Shown: positions 24,454 to 34,886 of the stretch, one piece after another | Layout of the letters: every line of letters begins with the position of its first letter | Position numbering within the stretch: position 1 is the stretch's first letter | Assembly: GCF_028502605.1 (NCBI RefSeq) | Contig: NC_079235.1 | Location: 3,720,001-3,784,000, forward strand | Origin: Trichoderma breve | Taxonomy: Eukaryota; Ascomycota; Sordariomycetes; Hypocreales; Hypocreaceae | Length of the DNA: 64,000 nucleotides | Direction of reading: 5' to 3' | Notes under the pieces: model-generated | Databases searched by the model: none | Told to the model about the DNA's origin: nothing | The model's input: the letters and a program-made list of their open reading frames with translations, nothing else | Program-made: the position numbers and the translations under genes

Positions 24454-25052
24454 GACATTTTAACATGCAGACCAAGAGAGGATGGGATTTTATGAGTCAG
24501 GTCTTTTACGTGGCGATTTGTTTCAGTGTCCCTTCCCCCCTTTTCTTTTCTTTATTATATATCAGACTTTCAACCCCAGTATTACTACTTAGTTTTTCAT
24601 ATGTTATGGGACGATTTTGACGGACGGCAATGGGGGACGGATCATTGGTTTTGGCTAAAACAAACTGTCGCCAGGGAGCGTTTTCCGTACCATAGGTGTA
24701 GTCCTTTTTAAATCTCAATGACTTTTTTGATCAATTCTCTGCGTCACTCGGGCATGTATGTGTACTTGAATCTGATACCCAGCTTGCTTTCTCTTTGTTG
24801 CTTTGTCCTGCGCTGGAGACCTCGAGTCACGTGAGCTCTCGCACTTTTGCCCGTACCCAGGTTTTAGTAGCGGTTGATTGGCCCAATTGGCCCTTGCGCC
24901 ATAAACGGCTAGCGCTGAAATCTGGACCTCACATCAGGTCTCGCTTAAAATTTCGCCCACAAATTATTTCCTGAAAGCCCTTTTCACTTTTCTGCTCCGC
25001 GCAGGCTTCGTCAATTTTTCATACTAAACTCATCACCACACAACAGCCCAAA
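24454..25052. other. ssn6 3' flank and rpl3 promoter
   Basis: No coding gene. The first part probably holds the ssn6 3' UTR. The second part is the promoter of the ribosomal protein gene and includes a palindromic TCACGTGA at 24827-24834 and a cluster of CCAAT boxes at 24877-24890. Confidence 0.6.
24827..24890. promoter_or_regulatory. Candidate rpl3 promoter elements: TCACGTGA and three CCAAT boxes
   Basis: A perfect palindrome TCACGTGA lies at 24827-24834, about 220 bp before the rpl3 start codon. Three CCAAT pentamers then crowd into 14 bp: ATTGG at 24877-24881, CCAAT at 24883-24887 and ATTGG at 24886-24890. CACGTG is the core bound by Cbf1-type bHLH factors, and CCAAT is bound by the HAP/CBC complex; both are established in fungi. 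Their use here is inferred from position only. Confidence 0.45.
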
Positions 25053-26498
25053 ATGAGTGTATGTGAAGATCTCGAAAAGAACCTTCAGTTTTCCCATGAT
25101 GATGCTAACATTATAATAGCACCGCAAGTACGAGGCTCCCCGTCACGGCTCCTTGGCTTATCTGCCTCGGAAGCGCGCTGCCCGCCACCGCGGAAAGGTC
25201 AAGTCGTAAGTGTTGGAAGAAGACGAAAAAAACTTCATATGCATCCAATCCGAGGATATCACAAGGAACAATGCTAATCAATTGGAACTGGCAGCTTCCC
25301 CAAGGATGACCCCAAGAAGCCCGTCCACCTGACCGCCACCATGGGCTACAAGGCCGGTATGACCACGATCGTTCGTGACCTCGACCGACCCGGCGCGAAG
25401 GCCAACAAGAAGGAAGTTGTGGAGGCTGTTTCGATCATTGATACCCCCCCTGTACGAACAATGCAGCCCGCTTGGCTATGTGCCTATGGCTAACATCTTA
25501 TTTTAGATGATCGTTGTTGGTCTTGTGGGATACATCGAGACTCCCCGTGGTCTACGATCCCTCACCACCGTGTGGGCTGAGCACTTGAGCGACGAAGTCA
25601 AGCGCCGATTCTACAAGAACTGGTACAAGAGCAAGAAGAAGGCTTTCACCAAGTACGCCAAGAAGCACTCCGACAACAGCGGTGCCTCCATCAACCGCGA
25701 GCTCGAGCGCATCAAGAAGTACTGCACCGTCGTCCGTATCCTGGCTCACACCCAGATCCGCAAGACCCCCCTCAAGCAGAAGAAGGCCCACCTTATGGAG
25801 ATCCAGGTCAACGGTGGCTCCGTTGCCGAGAAGGTCGACTTCGGCAAGGACCTCTTCGAGAAGCCCGTCTCCGTCGACACCATCTTCGAGCAGGATGAGG
25901 TCATTGACGTTATCGCCGTCACCAAGGGTCACGGATTCAGCGGTGTTACCGCCCGCTGGGGTACCAAGAAGCTCCCCCGTAAGACTCACAAGGGTCTCCG
26001 AAAGGTTGCTTGTATCGGTGCTTGGCATCCTTCCCACGTCCAGTGGACTGTTGCCCGTGCCGGTCAGGAGGGTTACCACCACCGTACCTCTGTCAACCAC
26101 AAGGTTTACAGAATCGGCAAGGGTGATGCTGACGACAACGCCTCCACTGACATTGATGTCACCAAGAAGAAGATCACTCCGTATGTTTACTCCCCTTTGT
26201 GAGCCACTGATCAGCGTATAATTAATTGCTAACATTGCCCTGCAGTCTCGGTGGCTTCGTCCGCTATGGTGAGATCAACAACGACTTCGTCATGGTCAAG
26301 GGCTCTATCCCTGGTACCAAGAAGCGTGTTGTGACCCTCCGCAAGTCCATGTGGACTCACACCTCAAGAAAGGCTCTGGAGAAGATCAGCCTCAAGTGGA
26401 TCGACACCTCATCCGAGTTCGGTCACGGTGCTTTCCAGACCCCTGCGGAGAAGAAGCAGTACCAGGGTACCCTCAAGAAGGATCTGGCTTCCGCATAA
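25053..26498 (+). CDS. rpl3: 60S ribosomal protein L3 (uL3)
   Basis: Five exons (25053-25058, 25120-25205, 25295-25451, 25507-26180, 26246-26498) give 391 residues, the normal length for fungal L3. The first exon codes only Met-Ser, followed at once by an intron, a common arrangement in fungal ribosomal protein genes. The mature start reads [20 protein letters not shown], as in all eukaryotic L3. The tryptophan-finger/core region includes [20 protein letters not shown], near the peptidyl-transferase centre in known structures. The protein is a core component of the large subunit. Codon use is strongly biased to C-ending codons, as expected for a highly expressed gene. Four of its acceptors end in TAG or CAG after short introns. 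Very high confidence. Confidence 0.97.
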
Positions 26499-27037
26499 AA
26501 AGCTTATTTCCTTTTTGCGCGTCGGGTCATTGCATTGGTGTCGGAATTTGGTTTGCCTTGCTTTTTGGGCTGGGTTTTGGGGCTTCATAATGGGAGGAGC
26601 ACGAAAAAAGATGAATTTCAGCTAGAGATCTGAAAAATTCGAAATGAGATTTCCTGTTATGATTATGGAAATCCCGCGCATGTGCATGCCAAGTAGCGAC
26701 GCCAATAGAGAAGAACTGACCATTTATACGCAAGTCTTGATGTGAATATTGTAGAAATCTGTGTCTATCTAACTGTAAACAATGGAAGAAAAGAACCAAA
26801 AAACACTGCTGCTATTGAACCTTCGTTATTTTAGGTAGTTCTGATCTTCCCATTTTGAGTGATGGATTTTGCAGCGTTTTTAACGTTTTAGTGCTCACGG
26901 ACCTGATTTATAGCGCCTCAAACTCCAACGGATTCGTCGTTGACGTCACCCCACCTTCAAAAGCTGACGAGACTTTCAGCTTTAATAGCACGAAACATCT
27001 TCATTACCTGCTTAATCTTCTTCACACACTCTCCCTC
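26499..27037. other. Spacer with rpl3 3' flank, no gene seen
   Basis: An AT-rich intergenic stretch that probably holds the rpl3 3' UTR and the promoter of the next gene. A frame upstream of and in phase with the next gene stays open from about 26855, but its sequence looks like untranslated leader. Confidence 0.5.
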
Positions 27038-27865
27038 ATGCCATTCCGTCAACAAAGCCTCTTTGCTGCGTTTCCTTGCCCATCTAGAAGAGCCCTGCAT
27101 ATCAACAACCGCATAGCGCACCGCATCCCTCAAGCTATCCATCTTCCGCGCCAAGGTCAATACAACGACAGCTCTGCGCCGAGTTTCACCCAACGTCGAA
27201 CCCTGTCGAATACCGCGTCCCGAAAAATGGCGAGCGACGAGGACTACATGGCCTTCCTCAACAAGGCGAACCAGGATGCGGACGAGGGGAGGGCAGCAGC
27301 GCAAAGCTCGCGGGGAGCGGGGCAACAGAGGACGTTTAAGACTGCGGATGAGGGGAGCGAGCTGCCGAAGAGCATTGCTGAGGTTATACGCGATGCGTTT
27401 TACGTGAGTGAAGCGGATGAGCCGTTTAAGGGGGTGTCGTTGAAGTGGAAGGGCGAGGGAGGGTTGCCGGATGAAGGTCAGTTTTTTTTGTTCTATACCC
27501 TTGACACTCCATTTCAAGATTGGGGGTTTTACTGTTCTCCGAAGTCTGTGGAAGGAGGAAATTTGGAAGAGAGAAAATTGTGCAGAAGAGCTAATTGGAA
27601 ACATGCCTGTATAGTTGAATTCGCAAAGCTTATCAACCATTGGGACGCCGAGAACGCGCAAATCGACATCATGGACCCGGTCGACTGGGACTCGCAGGGA
27701 GAATACGGCAATGTCATCGATGCTGTGAGAGAGGCGACAAAGGGAAACGATGTGAGAGTTTATAGGGTTGCGAGGGATCTAACGAGGGCGGAATACTTTG
27801 TTATTTCGCGCGATGACGAGGGTGGGAGGATTGTGGGAGTGAAGGCGCTGGGAATTGAGTCGTGA
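27038..27865 (+). CDS. Conserved-looking protein of unknown function with a possible mitochondrial presequence
   Basis: Exons 27038-27476 and 27615-27865 give 229 residues. The splice (donor GTCAGT, acceptor TATAG) joins ...GLPDE with VEFAKLINHW.... From the ATG at 27038 the first ~60 residues contain many Arg and almost no acidic residues (MPFRQQSLFAAFPCPSRR), as in a mitochondrial targeting peptide. A second Met (MASDEDYMAFLNK) begins the acidic, conserved-looking part. The C-terminus has a compact alpha/beta look (GNDVRVYRVARDLTRAEYFV). I do not recognise the family. Starting at MASDEDY would give a cytosolic form of about 152 residues, so the start decides the location. Confidence 0.72.
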   Translation: MPFRQQSLFAAFPCPSRRALHINNRIAHRIPQAIHLPRQGQYNDSSAPSFTQRRTLSNTASRKMASDEDYMAFLNKANQDADEGRAAAQSSRGAGQQRTFKTADEGSELPKSIAEVIRDAFYVSEADEPFKGVSLKWKGEGGLPDEGQFFLFYTLDTPFQDWGFYCSPKSVEGGNLEERKLCRRANWKHACIVEFAKLINHWDAENAQIDIMDPVDWDSQGEYGNVIDAVREATKGNDVRVYRVARDLTRAEYFVISRDDEGGRIVGVKALGIES

Positions 27866-28915
27866 GAGGACGGGCGTTGGGTTGTTCTGTTGAGAGGGGA
27901 TCTATATCTTGTATTTATGTGTCGTTGTGTTTTTACCTTTTCTATCTATTGAGATCCCAACTGTTTGAAAAAAATATATTAAAGCCCAGAGGTCTATTGA
28001 GGGTTAAAATTCAACACCAAGTCTGGCACTTGTTCGTCATAATGTCCCGCAGTACTCGAGTCGATGGCTCATCAGTGCCTGGGGAATCTAGATGATATCT
28101 CAACCGGCATTGTGGCCGTTGATGGATTTTAATAGCGCCCTAACTATCTTTTGCCAACAGATTCGCTTCAATAGCCCTTTATCGCTTATCGAACGAGCAT
28201 CGACGAACCAATACTTGGAGTAGTATCATGGTCTCTCTATCTGCTAGTAATCCTCTGTCAAGTAAGTGTAGCTGTCTATGCGCTTGATATGGCGAGTAAA
28301 CGGTGATTGGCTGAGATAAAGCTCCGGCGGCGGCCAGGGCACTTTGAGCGAGAAAAGAACACAATCAGGCATTCGGGCTACAGGCAATGCAGGGCAAATA
28401 CGCGGTATGTCGCCTTCAACTGCTCTTGTGATACGACCAGCTAGCTACCTGTTTTGTGTGCCATTGAACAAGGTGGGCATGCAGGAGGCGAATCATCTCA
28501 AGCCTCACCCATTGGCCGCTCGGTGGCGATCTCTTACCTAGTCGGGGAGTTACCCCCCGGACTATGTTGGATATTGAAAAGCCACGAGTAGACGTTGGCC
28601 ATTAAAAGACACGCAGAGGGAGCTTTAGCTCCCACGTTGACACAGACAGACACGCGGACAAGACACGCTTACAGGAGCTGTCTGGAGAATGACGTCTGGC
28701 ATGGCCGCAATCAGCATCTCGATGCGGTTTTGAAAAAAATCGATACCCATGTCTGCCCCACGCTTCCAATTGTGTGTGCACCATGTAAAGCTCCCATAGC
28801 TTCTTGCTTCTGCCATTCATTTTCAATCAAACACAATCATTATTATTATTTTCACACGATTTTATTCTTTTCAATTTTGGAAATACACAATCGGACACAG
28901 TCCACCGACCTTGAA
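27866..28915. other. Spacer, no gene seen
   Basis: No supported gene. The frame of the following gene is open upstream to about 28595, but the last 100 bases before 28916 are AT-rich leader-like sequence, so I did not extend the gene. Confidence 0.5.
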
Positions 28916-29713
28916 ATGACAAAGAGAGCCTGCTCCGATCGCCGGCCGTACGATATCCGGCCAGTGTCGCTTATACGATTTGGTCAGGTCCAGAGCCAAG
29001 ATGCTCTAGACAATCTCTCTCGGTATGAAGAAGTCAGTCGTCAATTTGCACAAGAGTTCCCGCAGATAGCTCGCAGCCTTGGGCAGCACTCCTGGATACC
29101 ATGTTTTCTCTCACCGAATACAGGACGACAAGAAAGCAGGACAACAGCTCCAGCAGATGGTGCAATAGCTGCGGATTCCATAGCTAGTCCCGTCAGTGGG
29201 TTGGCTTATGGTTCCCAGTTCACAAATACAGCAGGCTACGATATTTCGATGTACATTGACGACAATTGCTTTGACAACCTACCTTTTGCAACGACCACGG
29301 CGACAACGTCGCCAACTGAGCAGTCAAGCGATCCCGACTCTTTTACTCCTCCCGGCTCTGATGGGGATTTCGACCCAACATGCGATCTCACAACAACACA
29401 TTCACAGCCTCTCTGGTATGATGAAACTCAAGAACCGAAATACAATCAGTCACTGCAGAATTGGAATGCGAAGCAGACAAAGAAGCAGTGGAATAAGGCA
29501 AACCCAACGATTCCCCAATCTCTCGTCGCCCCGCCGGTCGAACAAAGAAGGTCTGGTGGATTTGACAACCAAGCTCTAGCTGAAGTCTCCCAGGTAGAAA
29601 AAGATAGGATGAATCAGATTATGATTAATTTGAATCAGCTGGAGAGTCGGTTGCGCGAGGACGTGAGACGGCAGCTGGATGTTATTAGTGATGATATTTG
29701 TTGTAAAGCCTGA
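28916..29713 (+). CDS. Hypothetical protein, 265 residues, mostly disordered
   Basis: A single open frame from ATG 28916. The N-terminal 60 residues (RPYDIRPVSLIRFG; YEEVSRQFAQEFPQIARSLG) look structured. The middle is Ser/Thr/Pro-rich and the last 40 residues (VEKDRMNQIMINLNQLESRL) form a likely coiled coil. I do not recognise a family. The same frame is open for about 107 codons upstream of this ATG, but that part has low-complexity, leader-like composition. It may be a lineage-specific gene, and transcription evidence would be needed to be sure it is real. Confidence 0.55.
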   Translation: MTKRACSDRRPYDIRPVSLIRFGQVQSQDALDNLSRYEEVSRQFAQEFPQIARSLGQHSWIPCFLSPNTGRQESRTTAPADGAIAADSIASPVSGLAYGSQFTNTAGYDISMYIDDNCFDNLPFATTTATTSPTEQSSDPDSFTPPGSDGDFDPTCDLTTTHSQPLWYDETQEPKYNQSLQNWNAKQTKKQWNKANPTIPQSLVAPPVEQRRSGGFDNQALAEVSQVEKDRMNQIMINLNQLESRLREDVRRQLDVISDDICCKA

Positions 29714-30952
29714 GCGCTTTACTGTGTCTTGATTTCTCTTGTTTCTCTTTGCGTTTTGTTAAATTGCATTGCTGGGGCTGGGTACATACACGGATATACC
29801 AAGCGGGATCAAAATGATTATCGACTATACTGAATACCAAATGCGGAGATTTTATCTATCAGAGTGAAGGAAATCGCGCAGCTGACAGAGGAGAAGCATT
29901 GATATCATATCCTTCTTAGAATGAGCGTGATAGGGTGGCGGCCATTTGCAAGTTAGACGGCTTCCTAATGTAGGCATCGGTAGACTCTATCACCACGTAG
30001 TAAATACAGGTAATCTCTCTAATCGTATATAATTTCTTCCATTATCACAGGCATGTTGCTTCGCCTATCAGCACTAGGCACTACTAGGTGAGTAGGTAGA
30101 CATCGTGTTCTATCTCCCATCTTGATTTTTCATGCACCATCGCGACCTTGGTCGCCCTGGAGAAAACGTCACAAGCGCACATCTGGATTTTAGTACGCGG
30201 ACGAGGGCACTAACAGGTGCTAAAGCCGGCAAAAGGATGGGTGCTGTAACCTCAGATAGATTAGCAGCGGCGGTAGCTAATTTGGGGCCGCACAAAGAAA
30301 TCAGCTAATCGTCCATGAAAAAAAAAAATGGGAGCAAAGACTCCGATGGAAGAGTGGGCACATGGTTCAGAAGCTCCAGAGCTATGGCTGCTAAGGTAGG
30401 AATAGCAGCAATCAAGGTTCACCACTTTTTACATCTGGCGTTGGAGGCTAGCCGTCCCGTCCAGTTAGTTGGGCAGCTTTGGCAGCTTTTTTTCGGAGGG
30501 GAGCTGTTTGGGGTTGTTTTGAGTTTTGCTGGCACATTTGTTAGTTCCATTCCAATATGGATGAAATCAAATTTGATGCTTTTTGTGTTTCAAGTTTTTG
30601 CTGATACTGTACGGACTGTACGATAAGGTTAAGCTGTCAATCAACAAGGTAACCTAAGGTACTTGAGGTAGTACAGGCAGGCAGTGAGTGGCAACTTGCA
30701 TTATCGGAGGTTAGTACGGAGCACCAGACTCTTTTTTTGGTACTCGGGATATGTAGCTTTTCGAGGGGCTGCAGCGCTGCGGCAACTGCAGATTCTGCTA
30801 CAAGTGGCAAGGTGCTGAAAACATGCCGGGGTACCCTCCAATATATACCTTGCATAGTGCCTCTGAGAGTCGTTGGTGATCGGCGCCCCCATGGTTTTTT
30901 CCAATCCCGAGCGACAGCGATCCGTGCACCTTGTGGCGGCTGTGGAACGGTG
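29714..30952. other. Spacer upstream of the histidine kinase, no gene seen
   Basis: AT-rich 3' flank followed by about 700 bp of mixed sequence that should hold the histidine-kinase promoter. No gene-like frame is visible on either strand. Confidence 0.5.
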
Positions 30953-33900
30953 ATGGCAGCAATTCCGGACCGGGCTCAGGTGAAGGCTGCCAAGCTGGTG
31001 TCCGAGTCGGCCAGAGAGCGAGAGACGTTTGAGTGAGTTGGGGATTCTTTTTCTTTTTCTTCTTTTCCTCTTTCTCTTTTCTTGTCATCGTCAGATCAGG
31101 CCTTGCCATCGTCTCAGGTCAGGTCAGGCTCTTCTCTTCTTTGTGCTAACCCGTGGCATCACCATGTAGATACTCTTCGTCTCTGCTCAGCGCCGTCAGG
31201 CTCAACGAAACCGGCAAGCCGACGCCTTCGTCTGAGCTCGCTACCGCCGACGACGTTATTCTCACCGGCCTCGCCCAGCTGGGAGCTTTGCAGACGGGCA
31301 CCGACAGGTCCCTCATCTCGCTGTTCGACGCCCACCGCCAGTGCATCGTCGCCGAAGCAACACCCACCCAGCGCCTATATCCATCACTCAATAGTGACGA
31401 CTGTGACCGCCCCCTCTGGCTGTGTGGCACCGCCATCCCTCGTAGCCATGGAATCTGCGAGCTGAGTCTCCTTGGCGACAAGGCTCTCGATGCGGCCGAT
31501 GGGGAGACCCCAACCAGCTCCCTCTGACCATTTCCCATGACCTTGTTGGCGACCCCCGGTTCTCGGAAAAGCCGTACTGCCAGCCAGGCACTTTGGCTCG
31601 GTTCTATGCGGCTGTACCGATCCGAACTCGACGTGGAATCAACATCGGCGTCTACTGCGTCATCAACGAGACACCAAACAAGACCTGGACTGATGCCCAC
31701 TCGCAGCATCTACGAGACATATCCTGGGCCATCATGGACCATCTCGAGGCACAGAGACTCAAAGTTGTGCATAAGCGGGATCTGCGAATGAACAGAGGCT
31801 TGGGGTCGTTTATCGAGGGCAAAGCTACCATATATGGAGGGCAGAAGTCTTCACATGATGTTGTCTTGGAGACAGTGCCCAACAGCCCTAGCCACAGGCA
31901 ACGATTTTTCCAACAGCAACAGCAGGACATACCAGAGGATGATCTCGTGACCGACTTGTCACCGAAAACGACATTAACAGATCCTATAGACGCCTCAAGG
32001 CCAGGAAACGAAGCAAATCTAAGCCCAAACGACGCCATCTCTGGCCATGAACGTCGTACATTCTCTGCTGGCAGCTCAGGATCCACGAGGCCCGAATTCA
32101 AATCCATGGCTAATCTGACAGAAGACGAAAGCTCAATGGTCATTCTGTCAAAAGCTGCCAACATTGTCAGAGAGTCCATCGAGGTGGAGGGCTGCCTTTT
32201 CTTCGAAGCCCCGATCCAGTCATATCTATCACCGGCGGCGCAGAACAGCACCGCAACTGACGATGGAAGCCAGTCGTCCGCCACGAGCAGTAGCGATGAG
32301 GATCTAGAAGCGAGGCGTCCAAGTAAGACTGCGTCGCAGTGTAGGCTCCTTGGCTTTTCTACGTCTACGGCATCTAGCATTAATGGGGCTATTCCAAGTC
32401 GGCCCTGCATTTCGCTAAGAGAGAACTTTCTGTCCAAGCTTCTTCGGCGTTATCCCAGGGGCCAGATTTTTAACTTTGGCGCTGACGGAGAGTTACAATC
32501 GGACTCGTCAGAAGACGAGCAGCCATGGCAGTCATCGGAGGCATACCCGAACGTCTCTCCATTACCCTTTAGTTATTCTGAAATAAATCTAGCAGCGCCA
32601 CGAGTGAAAAGCTCGGCGAGGCAGCTTGAGGGAAAGGCTCTCCTCAAGGCTTTCCCTGGTTCTCGGAGCATAGGATTTGTTCCTATCTGGGACCCCAGGA
32701 AAGATCGATGGCATGCCGGCGGATTCATCTGCACCAAGGACGTAGCTCGAAGTTTTTCACTTGAACAGGAATTAAGTTATCTGAGAGCTCTAGGGATGCT
32801 TGCCATGTCTGAAATTCTGCGGTTCAAGGATTTGCGGGCTGATAAAGCAAAGACGGATGCTCTTGGATCGCTCTCACATGAGCTTCGATCCCCGCTGCAT
32901 GGAATTCTGCTCAACGCCGAACTGCTAATTGATACCAAGCTCGACATCTTTCAGGGCAACGTTGCCCACACTATTGAAACTTGTTCCCGCACACTTCTTG
33001 ACACAGTGGACCACCTCCTTGAATATTCCAGAATAAATCATCTGTCCGGACGAGATGACAGGGCGCTCAGTTTGACGGCAAATGGCCTCGATTTGGGGCA
33101 ATTTGGCAAGAAATCCTTGCTGCGCGACTCGCAAATCGACCACATTGTCGAAGAAGTTATTGAGAGTGTCTTTGCTGGCTTCAACTTCTTACACTTGTCC
33201 GTCAAACAACTCTCTGACCAACACAGCGGATCGATCAATAGCGATGTGAATGCGAATCATCACTCAGATTCGCTGCAAGCAATAGATCAGCTCGAACCCT
33301 GGATGACCAAGAACGGAGAGCTCAGGTGGAGCTTCGATGATGTCTTGATAATCCTCTCAATGGATGCCAGGTGCAATTGGGCGTATTGTGTTGATGTGGG
33401 AGCCATTCGTCGCATAGTCATGAACATATTTGGCAATGCTTTGAAGCATACCAAACGGGGCACAATTACAGTTTCACTTACGCAGGAAATGGTTCGTCTT
33501 AGGGGCCGCAAGAAAGAGCGTGTTGTCAGATTTACAGTACAGGATACCGGCAAAGGCATCGGCCCTGATTTCCTCAAGCACGGGCTCTTCCGTCCCTTTT
33601 CCCAGGAAGACCCATTATCACCTGGCGCTGGGCTAGGTCTCAGTCTCGTGCAGCAGATAACATCTCATCTGCAAGGTGATGTCTCGATCCGGAGCGAGCT
33701 TGGCGTTGGGACGACAGCCTGTGTCACACTCCCGCTGGAGCAGCTACCGCGTCCTGTGGAAGTGGCCCCTACAATCTCCGATGAAGAAGACAAGGCGTTC
33801 AAAGAACAAGTCGCTGACCTCAAAGGCCTACGTGTGCGGGTTATAATGGCGAATTCTGACTGGCAAACGGCTATAGTCAACACCTGCCGCGAATGGCTAC

Positions 33901-34886
33901 ATATGGAAATCATCCCCAACACCCGGGATACAAGCGTCACGCCGGACCTTGTGCTGTGGTCTCATATGGACATGGCGAGACTGAGCGAAGATTTTGAATC
34001 ATTTGACAAAACCCCCAATGTTGTCGTGTGCTCAAACGCTCTACAAGCCTATCGCCAGTCACACATGTTCAAGAAGGCTGCATCTCCTGCCATCTTTGAG
34101 TTCATTTCTCAACCGTGAGTCTCTCCATCTTTAATGCTACTTTTCTTCTTCCTCATTGACTCATGCATTGCAATTCTTAGGACTGGCCCTCGTAAACTTG
34201 CCAGAACACTGCATTCGGCGTACATGCGCTGGATGAGCAGCTTCAATTCACCAGGAGCACCTCTTTCGACTCCAATGGTGGCCACGAGGCCAAAAGGGCC
34301 CAAAAGAACGCCAAGCATGATTTCTTCTGCTCGTACCGGTAGGCCGCCATTGACCAGACCGACAACTGCTGTATCTCGAAGCAGCGGTTCAATATGGACG
34401 AGCGACGGTTCTTTTATATCGACTAGTTCTCAGACTGAAACGCCTCCAAAGTCCCCGGAAGAGTCTCTAGTCCGGCGGGATAAGCCCGCCGCGCCTCAGA
34501 TCAGCTTTTTGCTCGTTGATGACAATTACATTAACTTGAGAGTGCTCTCCACTTATATGAAGAAACGCAACATCGGATTCCAAGAGGCGAAGAACGGCAA
34601 GGAAGCGGTAGACTACTTTCTTGCACATCCCGGCGCGTATGCCTGCATCCTAATGGACATATCCATGCCGGTCATGGATGGATTTGAGGCCACGAGGCAA
34701 ATTCGAGCACATGAAGCCCAGATGGGACTGACGCCTGTCCCCATCATTGCGCTCTCGGGATTAGCAACAGAAGATGCTCAGCAAGAGGCATTTGGAAGTG
34801 GGATGGATGTGTTTCTTACTAAGCCGGTAAAGCTTGGGGCTTTAGGCAACCTGCTCGAGTCTCATGGAATTCTCAACAGTGGCTGA
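30953..34886 (+). pseudogene. Hybrid histidine kinase (GAF-HisKA-HATPase-REC) with one apparent frameshift
   Basis: Exons 30953-31032, 31170-34114 and 34181-34886. The sensor begins in one frame (AFAQLGALRT-type segment here LTGLAQLGALQTGTDRSLIS; ...HGICELSLLG) but that frame ends at a TGA at 31525-31527. The remainder continues in another frame (LPLTISHDLVGDPRFSEKPY...ARFYAAVPI, typical of fungal GAF-like sensors). The kinase core is intact: H-box SHELRSPLHG (His codon near 32877), N-box RIVMNIFGNALKHT, G1 DTGKGIG and G2 GAGLGLSLV. The last exon is a receiver domain with DD, phospho-acceptor ILMDISMPVMDG (Asp codon near 34656) and the KP motif. With the frame restored the protein would have about 1,242 residues and act in phosphorelay signalling. 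No splice choice of sensible length repairs the frame. It may be a sequence error, so 'broken' is provisional and the gene may be functional. Confidence 0.82.

Noticed and set aside
25552..26235. Open frame antisense to rpl3 (227 codons)
   Set aside because: It is a shadow caused by the strong codon bias of rpl3. The antisense translation has no family features.
31394..31517. An intron that would repair the histidine kinase frame
   Set aside because: The in-frame combinations need acceptors at 31506 with no branch site, or delete the conserved HGICE motif, or leave an intron of 41 nt.
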